From the NCBI GenBank assembly GCA_003649665.1, contig QMSL01000004.1, forward strand, positions 1 through 18,693: a stretch of 18,693 bases of DNA, given 5' to 3'. Below, piece after piece: positions 13,508-18,693 of this stretch (the first letter of the stretch is position 1; the number at the start of each line of letters is the position of its first letter). This stretch comes from Thermoprotei archaeon. GTDB lineage: Archaea > Thermoproteota > Thermoprotei > QMSL01 > B3-G16. The notes below the pieces were generated by a model. It was not told where the DNA came from, searched no databases, and was given only the letters and a program-made list of their open reading frames with translations. The translations under genes and the position numbers were made by a program.

Positions 13508-13556
13508 TCAGCTCTCATAAGGTTCTTCATTAATCTGATCCCGGATTCCTCATCAT
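13508..13556 (-). ncRNA. C/D box small RNA (2'-O-methylation guide) downstream of aIF5A
   Basis: Minus strand, 49 nt in the standard archaeal layout: C box ATGATGA (13556-13550, exact RTGATGA), 12-nt guide GGAATCCGGGAT, D' box CAGA (13537-13534, one mismatch), 3 nt, C' box ATGAAGA (13530-13524, one mismatch), 12-nt guide ACCTTATGAGAG, and D box CTGA (13511-13508, exact). Flanking GGT and ACC can pair to close the kink-turn. Two equal 12-nt spacers are the usual archaeal geometry. It lies 20 bases beyond the aIF5A stop on the same strand, so it is probably processed from that 3' region. The D guide contains a 9-nt antisense match to the unspliced tRNA-Met in this window. The RNA itself is predicted, not observed. 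Confidence 0.72.
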
Positions 13557-13575
13557 CACCAACTTTATCAAATCA

Positions 13576-13974
13576 TTACTTAGCTCTCATTATCTTACGT
13601 CTTCCCATTATCTCCCATACTTCAACTTCTACTCCAGGTGCAAGCTTGCTCCGTAAGCTTTCATCATCAGGTGGAGGTACTTCGTATGTTTCATATGTAC
13701 TTAGGTCCATCAATTGTATGCTCTCAGGCATTACAGCGATAACCTGAGCTGTTGTCTTCTTTATCTCAGGGACGTTTACTTTGCTGCTTGTTGGAACAAC
13801 AATACTTCTTTTGACGTTATCAAAGACTCCAATGGCCACTATACGTGCTTTAGCCGAGCCGTGCTTTCCTGGCTTTGAAGTAGTTAATTCGACTATTTTA
13901 CAAGGTTCGCCGTCGATTACTATATACGAACCAACTTTGAGACTGTTTACATCAACAGGTCTAACGTGAGACAT
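13576..13974 (-). CDS. eif5a: Translation factor aIF5A (hypusine-containing)
   Basis: A 132-residue protein. The hypusine loop is TTSKPGKHGSAK (31-42) with modified lysine K37; the N-terminal SH3-like domain (MSHVRPVDVNSLKVGSYIVI) is followed by a C-terminal OB domain (VPEIKKTTAQVIAVMPESIQ, then LMDLSTYETYEVPPP). aIF5A binds the ribosome near the E site and relieves stalling on difficult peptide bonds; it needs deoxyhypusine synthase, not present here. The frame extends upstream to 14031, but GGAGG at 13983-13979 lies four bases before the ATG at 13974 and the family starts at this position, so the 19 extra residues are rejected. It is divergent from NAD kinase. The C/D sRNA candidate lies in its 3' region. 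Confidence 0.97.
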   Translation of the reverse strand: MSHVRPVDVNSLKVGSYIVIDGEPCKIVELTTSKPGKHGSAKARIVAIGVFDNVKRSIVVPTSSKVNVPEIKKTTAQVIAVMPESIQLMDLSTYETYEVPPPDDESLRSKLAPGVEVEVWEIMGRRKIMRAK

Positions 13975-14030
13975 AGTGCCTCCCGTTACTTTTAAAGAGA
14001 TCCAAACTAATAAAGATTTAGGGAACGGCA
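13975..14030. promoter_or_regulatory. Divergent promoters for aIF5A and NAD kinase
   Basis: Two AT boxes face opposite ways in 56 bases. CTTTATTAG (minus strand, 14014-14006) stands about 35 bases from the aIF5A ATG; TTTTAAAG (plus, 13990-13997) stands about 35 bases from the NAD kinase ATG. Each would give a leader of about 10-12 bases. The two transcripts would overlap at their 5' ends or nearly so. Assigned by spacing. Confidence 0.4.
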
Positions 14031-14891
14031 ATGGACAAGATAATGCCTAACGCAATTGGTTTTACTAGCAGACCAGCGTCCTCAGGGCTGAACACACTTT
14101 TGAGAAAAGTATTTCAGGTGTTAATAGAGAGGAGAATACCCTTTGTAGTAGATGCAGTCTTAAAGCCTTTCCTAATGATGCCATATCCCATAAAGTTCGT
14201 GGATTTTAAGAAACTTCCAGATGAGGTAGATGTAATTGTGGTACTTGGCGGAGACGGAACACTTATTCATGCAATACATAATATACCGAAGATTGAGAAG
14301 AGATTCATATTAGGGGTAAACACTGGTCGTATAGGTTTTTTAAGCGAGATAACACCCCATGATTTAGTACCGTGTATAATGAGGATCCTAAACGGCGAAG
14401 AGGTATTTATAGAAAGGGTTAAGCTCATGAGAGTTAACATGTCAGGAAGATATTATGATGCTATAAATGATGTTGTAATAATGAATAAGGAGCATGGAAG
14501 GATGATATCCGTAGGGATATTGGTGGATGATGAACCAGTATACACTACGTATGCGGATGGCGTAATAGTATCCACAAGTACGGGTTCGACAGCTTATTCA
14601 GCATCAGCAGGGGGACCTATAATTGACCCAAGAATGAGTGTGTTTATAGTGAATTTCATATGTCCGCTTATGTGGTCAATAAGACCGTTAATAGTACCTG
14701 GAGACGTTAAGCTTAAGGTAAGAGTAAGAGCACGTAAAGGGATAGTGCTAGTTGATGGTATGGAAGTTTCATCATTTAACAATAAAATAGAGGTAATGCC
14801 AGAGTATTCTGAGAAGTCCGTGAAGTTCATCAGATTTACTAAGGGTAGTTTCTATAAGCGACTTTATCGTAGACTTAACATGTGGATATAA
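14031..14891 (+). CDS. nadK: NAD kinase
   Basis: A 286-residue ATP- or polyphosphate-dependent NAD kinase that makes NADP. Motifs seen: GGDGT at 73-77 (the catalytic aspartate motif), GVNTGRIGFLSEI (95-107), the short ND pair at 146-147 (usually NE/ND), and the glycine-rich DGVIVSTSTGSTAYSASAGG at 176-195 that binds NAD. The C-terminal beta domain ends with a basic tail (YKRLYRRL). Length is normal for archaeal NadK. It is divergent from aIF5A and followed after 10 bases by Nob1, so both are probably on one transcript. Nothing unusual is seen in it. Confidence 0.96.
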   Translation: MDKIMPNAIGFTSRPASSGLNTLLRKVFQVLIERRIPFVVDAVLKPFLMMPYPIKFVDFKKLPDEVDVIVVLGGDGTLIHAIHNIPKIEKRFILGVNTGRIGFLSEITPHDLVPCIMRILNGEEVFIERVKLMRVNMSGRYYDAINDVVIMNKEHGRMISVGILVDDEPVYTTYADGVIVSTSTGSTAYSASAGGPIIDPRMSVFIVNFICPLMWSIRPLIVPGDVKLKVRVRARKGIVLVDGMEVSSFNNKIEVMPEYSEKSVKFIRFTKGSFYKRLYRRLNMWI

Positions 14892-14901
14892 GGTGTAGTG
14901 C

Positions 14902-15423
14902 ATGCGCGAGAGAGTGTTAGTACTCGATGCCTCAGCTATAATAAACTACCTAGCCAAGTTCGGAAATATTGATGGAGAGGCATACATCACGGAGAGAGCT
15001 ATTGAGGAAATAGAGAGTGAGGATGGAAGGATGAGAGTACAACAATTAATAGAGATGGGGAAGCTACACATAAGAAAGCCCGATAAGAACTACGTTAGGA
15101 AAGTTATAGAGGCAGCTCGAAGAACTGGTGACTTAGTTGAGCTTTCCGCAGCTGATATAGATACGTTAGCACTTGCCCTTGAATTGATGAATTCTAATAG
15201 GAACGTACTTTTAATTACAGACGATTATTCAATAATGAATGTTGCTTACTCGTTAGGAATAAAGTTTTTATCGCTCTTCATGAAGCCAATAAGGGAATAT
15301 AGAGAGTACATTTACATATGTAGAACATGCAATTTCTCTACGAGGGAACCACCAAAGAATTTCATATGCCCTAGATGTGGAGATAAATTGGTTAGGAGAA
15401 TAAGGAAGAGGTTTAGGATCTAG
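14902..15423 (+). CDS. nob1: Nob1 endoribonuclease (PIN domain and zinc ribbon)
   Basis: A 173-residue rRNA endonuclease that makes the final 3' cut of small-subunit rRNA. The PIN domain has its acidic residues at D9 (VLDAS), E35/E36 region, D85 and D87 (AADIDTLALAL), and D107/D108 (ITDDYS), which bind the metals. The zinc ribbon follows with C140-X2-C143 (CRTC) and C156-X2-C159 (CPRC), and a basic tail (RRIRKRFRI) ends it. Nob1 works with Dim2/Pno1 and Rio1, both encoded near the left end of this window. The gene is closely spaced with NAD kinase. Its TAG stop overlaps the TAG stop of the opposing methyltransferase in the palindrome CTAG (15420-15423). Confidence 0.94.
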   Translation: MRERVLVLDASAIINYLAKFGNIDGEAYITERAIEEIESEDGRMRVQQLIEMGKLHIRKPDKNYVRKVIEAARRTGDLVELSAADIDTLALALELMNSNRNVLLITDDYSIMNVAYSLGIKFLSLFMKPIREYREYIYICRTCNFSTREPPKNFICPRCGDKLVRRIRKRFRI

Positions 15424-16589
15424 GACTTTCTTAGCAAAGCAATAAAGTAACCAGGAGTATCGTGTAGATGTGGGAAGAATCTCTGAAGGAGTTCATGGTC
15501 AATACCGTTTATAGGGATACCATAGCTACCTACGAATATGTTCTGGGAGAGTAACTTAAACCCTAAGTTCCGAACTGCATATTTTACTACGTATTCGTTT
15601 TCATGTGGAGTCATAGTACACGTTGAATATACTAAGATACCATCTCTCTTTAATATAGCATAAGCGGCCTTAAGGAATTGCTTCTGATATTCGGCTAAGG
15701 CAAGTACATCAGATAAGGTCTTCTCTTCATATAATTTTGGACGAACGCCTAATGCAGAACAAGGAGGATCAAGAAGAACCTTATCAGCTTTAAGCCAAGG
15801 ATAGTCTATATGAAGGTAGCGAGAGTCATGAACTATGGGCTTTATACATTTGATTCCTAATCGAATTACGTTCTCCTTTAATCTTTCTATTTTCCCCTGG
15901 GATTTATCAAATGCGTATATAATACCTTTATTCCCCATCAGCTGGGCCAAGTGAGTGGCCTTACCGCCGGGAGAGGCACACATGTCAACAACTATATCGT
16001 CGGATGAAGGATCAAGTAAATGGGATGTGAGAATAGCAGGATAGCTTTGAGCATAAAAGAGTCCTTTTTTGTACTCATCGAGGTCTCTAAGAGATACCAC
16101 ACGATACCTACTAATCATCACCTTAACAGCAATGCCCTTTTGTTTGCTCCTAATTTCATCGCTACCTACTACTGCACGTCCCCATGCTACAACGTTTCCC
16201 TTAGGATCAATTATTGTAACATAATCACCTGGTGAGATATCTTTATCGAACTTCACAATCCCAGGTATATATAGGTTCGCACCCATCATAACACTCTCTG
16301 CCGCATGTTTATCAGCAACTATGGTGTATTTACTAACAGGAACCTCTTGTGGTACGTTATTAACCCTTATGTAAACGGCATCCTTCAATACTTCATCAGG
16401 AAATACCTTTAGACCATACCTCCTTAGTCTAGCGATTAGCTCCTCTCTGGATATCCTTAGCGTATTTACCCTAAGGTAGTATCTACTTGGCGGAACAGCT
16501 AGTGAATGTAACATTCTCCTTATGAAAGCAGGATTAAAATATCTCATAAGATCGTTTAGGAGATCTTGGGAATATTTTATCCTCAGCAT
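15420..16589 (-). CDS. NSUN6-like RNA cytosine-5 methyltransferase with PUA domain
   Basis: A 389-residue enzyme of the NOL1/NOP2/Sun family. The order is an N-terminal domain (1-90), a PUA-like domain (about 90-160, with GANLYIPGIVKFDKDISPGD and WGRAVVG), and a Rossmann methyltransferase (about 175-389). SAM motif I is DMCASPGGKATHLA (202-215); the two catalytic cysteines are C277 in DPPCSALG and C324 in YSTCTMTPHENE. The PUA placed between the N-domain and the catalytic core is the NSUN6 arrangement; archaeal and human NSUN6 methylate C72 in the acceptor end of certain tRNAs, recognising CCA. Nearly all tRNAs here encode CCA. The substrate assignment is by architecture; other archaeal NSUN paralogues act on rRNA or other tRNA sites. 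Confidence 0.92.
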   Translation of the reverse strand: MLRIKYSQDLLNDLMRYFNPAFIRRMLHSLAVPPSRYYLRVNTLRISREELIARLRRYGLKVFPDEVLKDAVYIRVNNVPQEVPVSKYTIVADKHAAESVMMGANLYIPGIVKFDKDISPGDYVTIIDPKGNVVAWGRAVVGSDEIRSKQKGIAVKVMISRYRVVSLRDLDEYKKGLFYAQSYPAILTSHLLDPSSDDIVVDMCASPGGKATHLAQLMGNKGIIYAFDKSQGKIERLKENVIRLGIKCIKPIVHDSRYLHIDYPWLKADKVLLDPPCSALGVRPKLYEEKTLSDVLALAEYQKQFLKAAYAILKRDGILVYSTCTMTPHENEYVVKYAVRNLGFKLLSQNIFVGSYGIPINGIDHELLQRFFPHLHDTPGYFIALLRKS

Positions 16590-16619
16590 AGGCGCTCAGA
16601 TCTTAACTATTTAAACAAT

Positions 16620-16724
16620 TGGTGCGGGGGGTGGGATTTGAACCCACGCAGGCCTACGCCACGGGAGCTCCCATCTTGTAAGATCCTGAGTCCCGCCCCT
16701 TTGACCTGGCTCGGGCACCCCCGC
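16620..16724 (-). tRNA. tRNA-Leu(CAG) with a 17-nt intron
   Basis: Minus strand. Acceptor GCGGGGG (16724-16718) pairs with CCCCCGC; discriminator A, then encoded CCA (16622-16620). The D arm is long, the anticodon stem is CGGGA/TCCCG, the type II variable arm is TGGCGTAGGCCTGCG, and the T arm is TGGG..CCCA with TTCAAAT. Anticodon CAG is at 16688-16686. The intron is 16684-16668 (17 nt), between G37 and C38. It has a canonical bulge-helix-bulge: bulge G-G^A, central helix CTCA/TGGG fully paired (one G-U), bulge A-G^C, and a mini-hairpin TCT-TACA-AGA inside. Confidence 0.95.
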
Positions 16725-16785
16725 TCATACTTGGCCAATTAACACATCCTCTTCGATAACGTCACACGTGATATAATATTAGATG

Positions 16786-16872
16786 TGGCGCCGGGGGCGG
16801 GATTTGAACCCGCGCGGGGGAACCCCCACGGGCTTAGCAGACCCGCGCCCTACCTGGCTAGGCGACCCCGGC
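16786..16872 (-). tRNA. tRNA-Ser(GCT)
   Basis: Minus strand. Acceptor GCCGGGG (16872-16866) pairs with CCCCGGC; discriminator G as in serine tRNAs; CCA encoded (16788-16786). The anticodon stem is CGGGT/GCCCG (one U-G) closing CTGCTAA, anticodon GCT. The long type II variable arm is GGGGGTTCCCCC, and the T arm is GCGGG TTCAAAT CCCGC. No intron. The acceptor stem could be extended by flanking GC/GC bases. It lies 61 bases upstream of tRNA-Leu on the same strand, with AT-rich sequence between. Confidence 0.97.
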
Positions 16873-16957
16873 GCCTACGTCATTACACCAATACAATCTT
16901 ACGCTCTCTCCCTTAAATCTTTTTATTACTATAAGCTCATGGTTTAATTAATTTATT

Positions 16958-16969
16958 CTTTTAAATAAG
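16958..16969 (+). promoter_or_regulatory. Putative TATA box for the glycosyltransferase gene
   Basis: CTTTTAAATAAG lies about 40-50 bases before ATG 17007, in an AT-rich leader; a strong ribosome site GGGAGG follows at 16997-17002, four bases before the ATG. A second AT run at 16981-16987 is a possible alternative box. Confidence 0.4.
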
Positions 16970-17006
16970 AAATTCTCAGATTTTAAATGAGGCGAAGGGA
17001 GGAACA

Positions 17007-18218
17007 ATGAACATATTGTATTGTACGAACTACCTTTCCAACAGTACAGGGGGAAGCGAGTATGTATTCTGGCTTTACGCTAAGTTCATGGCTGAGAGAG
17101 GACATAAGGTTTACGTAGTATGTTTTAATACTGATGAAGAAGTTAGGGAAATTACATCAGCTTTAGGCATAGAAGTAATAAATATAGCTCCAGAACTTAA
17201 ACCAACGCCTTTCTTACCAAGGGGATTATGTACCAATATGAAGTATATATTAATGGGATATAGAAAGGCGAGGACAAAGTTAAGTAAGGTTAGGGTAGAT
17301 ATAATTCATTCCAATACGTATACGCCTATAATCCTCGGCTCCATGCTCCGTAATAGATATGGCATGCCTCATGTTGTTACAGTTCATGATGTAAAGAGCA
17401 GTATGGACTTCCCCTTCATTTATCAGATCTTCTATGAAGTAGAACCCTCACATAAGGTTACGTTAATTAAAAGTCGCTTAAGTATGAGGGGAGAGAGACT
17501 TCTGTATAGATATGCTAAGATTGATGCAATAGTAGTTCCCTCGTTCAAGACTAAACACGACATAGAGAAAATAATAGAGCGTTCGAGGGAACATAGAGTT
17601 GTCAGGGTCATACCTAATGGTATAGATCTGATCCAGTACTATAAGGTAGTTGATGAGGGTGATATTACTTACGACGACCTTACAATATTATACGTAGGTA
17701 GACTTACATTCTACAAGAATTTGCGTACAGTCCTTTTAGCATTAAAAACAGTTAGGAGAGTACATCCTGAGGTGAAGTTTCTCATAGTAGGAAGTGGACC
17801 TGCATCACGTGAATACCTTTACCTAATAAGGAGACTAGGATTAGAGGGAAACGTTATGATGCTAGGGTCAGTATCTCATGAGGAGAAGGTACGACTCATA
17901 GCAAAATCCTTGTTTGTAGTATACCCGTCAATATTTGAAGGATTTGGGATAACAATATTGGAGGCATGGGCTCTTAAGAAACCAGTTATAGTAAGTGCTA
18001 TCTCGCCCTTAAAGGATATAGTTGATCACCTCATTAATGGGATTCACGTATCGCCATTTAAGATAAAGGCATGGCATGAGGCAATTATCTCTTTAATAGA
18101 GGATGTGAAATTCGCTAAGCAGCTTGGAGAGAATGGCTTTAAGAAGGTATTGAGTGAGTATGATTATAAAAAGGTATTAAGGAATCTAGAAAGATTATAC
18201 GAGAGGCTTGCCACATGA
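17007..18218 (+). CDS. GT4-family glycosyltransferase (GT-B fold)
   Basis: A 403-residue glycosyltransferase. The N-terminal half has the GGSE loop (residues 15-18) that ends the first strand, and FMAERGHKVYVVC; the centre has VVTVHD (123-128) and VIPNGID (201-207); the C-terminal half has ILYVGRLTFYKN (227-238), FLIVGSGP (258-265) and the retaining EX7E motif E311 to E319 in EGFGITILE. It transfers a sugar from a nucleotide donor, probably to a lipid-linked or protein-linked glycan at the cytoplasmic face of the membrane. Donor and acceptor cannot be told from sequence. Its stop overlaps the ATG of the next membrane protein (ATGA at 18215-18218), so they form an operon, which suggests glycan assembly for N-glycosylation or surface polysaccharide. 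Confidence 0.93.
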   Translation: MNILYCTNYLSNSTGGSEYVFWLYAKFMAERGHKVYVVCFNTDEEVREITSALGIEVINIAPELKPTPFLPRGLCTNMKYILMGYRKARTKLSKVRVDIIHSNTYTPIILGSMLRNRYGMPHVVTVHDVKSSMDFPFIYQIFYEVEPSHKVTLIKSRLSMRGERLLYRYAKIDAIVVPSFKTKHDIEKIIERSREHRVVRVIPNGIDLIQYYKVVDEGDITYDDLTILYVGRLTFYKNLRTVLLALKTVRRVHPEVKFLIVGSGPASREYLYLIRRLGLEGNVMMLGSVSHEEKVRLIAKSLFVVYPSIFEGFGITILEAWALKKPVIVSAISPLKDIVDHLINGIHVSPFKIKAWHEAIISLIEDVKFAKQLGENGFKKVLSEYDYKKVLRNLERLYERLAT

Positions 18219-18693
18219 AGAGGTACATGATAGTACTTAAGGCTATGAATGCTATCTCGCTCATAGCGATCATAGCGCATATAATTAGTTTGATCAGACC
18301 CTTAGCATTAGTGACAGTATCGCGAATTACGGTACCCATAAGATTAGGATCATGTATTATAGGATATTATGAGGACTTCATATTAGTCGTACCCATATTG
18401 ATAACGATAGCTCTTCTAGCTATTGAGAGCGAGGAGAGAATCATATCATTCTTAATACCAATAGTATATGCTATTATTCCAGGATGGTTTCTCAGTAATG
18501 GTACAGGAATTTTGTTATGCATTAGCGCCTTTTTCGCAACCTTAATTGTGCTTCATCGTACAGGCAGGTTCATAGAAGTTGTAGAAGGGTTACTATACGC
18601 GCTTATAGCACTTGGATTTGGATCAATTTGCTATTGGATACTTCATGCAATATCACCTAATAAATTTCCTAGCCTTCCAACACGAGGACCTGC
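18215..18693 (+). CDS. Multi-pass membrane protein, N-terminal part (3' end outside window)
   Basis: The frame opens at ATG 18215, overlapping the glycosyltransferase stop by four bases, and stays open to the last base: 159 complete codons. The product begins MKRYMIVLKAMNAISLIAII and has about five hydrophobic segments in the visible part: residues 9-27, 52-70 (DFILVVPILITIALLAI), 78-94 (ISFLIPIVYAIIPGW), 97-112 (GTGILLCISAFFATLIV) and 122-144 (VEGLLYALIALGFGSICYWI). No motif identifies a family. Coupling to a GT4 enzyme points to a role in surface glycan assembly, for example a polyprenol-linked glycan transferase, ligase or flippase, but this is inference from location only. Confidence 0.72.
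   Translation, partial: MKRYMIVLKAMNAISLIAIIAHIISLIRPLALVTVSRITVPIRLGSCIIGYYEDFILVVPILITIALLAIESEERIISFLIPIVYAIIPGWFLSNGTGILLCISAFFATLIVLHRTGRFIEVVEGLLYALIALGFGSICYWILHAISPNKFPSLPTRGP

Larger units (their letters stand above)
13276..13575. other. 300-base region without a protein gene, holding sRNA candidates
   Basis: There is no frame with plausible coding here. The region between the zinc-finger gene and aIF5A is AT-rich and carries, on the minus strand, one good and one weak C/D box sRNA (listed separately). In 13276-13394 I see nothing I can name apart from an AT-rich tract at 13348-13386. Confidence 0.6.

Noticed and set aside
13975..14031. Upstream extension of aIF5A by 19 residues
   Set aside because: The ribosome site GGAGG is four bases before the inner ATG at 13974, the protein family starts there, and the extension would cover the divergent promoter region.
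1..18693. CRISPR array, insertion sequence or prophage
   Set aside because: No regularly spaced direct repeats, no transposase or integrase motifs and no terminal inverted repeats were seen; the tRNA genes are intact and show no duplicated 3' ends nearby that would mark an attachment site.

Overview
The window reads as a chromosomal segment of a hyperthermophilic archaeon, most likely Thermoproteota (crenarchaeal); I do not name a genus. The evidence is archaeal/eukaryote-type information genes (NMD3, aIF1A, Rio1, two-KH Dim2/Pno1, Nob1, aIF5A, NSUN6-type methylase), very GC-rich tRNA stems in an AT-rich background, heavy use of AGA/AGG and ATA codons, and small tRNA introns at the canonical 37/38 site in three of five tRNAs.

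Layout. 1-2362: a translation/ribosome-maturation block, with the NMD3 C-terminus (cut by the left edge) and aIF1A on +, Rio1 on -, and Dim2/Pno1 on +. An unknown six-helix membrane protein follows. 2935-3450: tRNA-Asn(GTT), an intron-containing tRNA-Met(CAT) of initiator type, and an intron-containing tRNA-Phe(GAA). 3481-5274: a type IA topoisomerase on -. 5327-12770: an accessory block of eleven genes in two divergent arms around a control region at 7301-7393. The minus arm holds a MinD/ParA-type ATPase and two small N-terminally anchored proteins. The plus arm holds a GspE/TadA/ArlI-type secretion ATPase, a two-module TadC/ArlJ-type platform protein, and six small anchored or exported proteins. 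This looks like a compact, divergent type IV filament or Tad-like machine with no prepilin peptidase in the window. A two-zinc-finger protein follows.

13276-13575 has no protein gene but carries a well-formed C/D box sRNA just downstream of aIF5A on the same strand, and a weaker second candidate. 13576-16589: aIF5A, NAD kinase, Nob1 and an NSUN6-like m5C methyltransferase. 16620-16872: intron-containing tRNA-Leu(CAG) and tRNA-Ser(GCT). 17007-18693: a GT4 glycosyltransferase overlapping the start of a multi-pass membrane protein cut by the right edge.

How the parts work together: Rio1, Dim2 and Nob1 are partners in late small-subunit maturation, NMD3 acts on the large subunit, and aIF1A and aIF5A act in translation. 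NSUN6 and the C/D sRNA would modify RNA. The 9-nt core of the sRNA D-guide is antisense to the unspliced initiator tRNA-Met in this same window and would point at anticodon base C34. In the accessory block the secretion ATPase and platform protein would form the motor, the small anchored proteins would form filament or periplasmic parts, and the MinD-like ATPase could place or count the machine.
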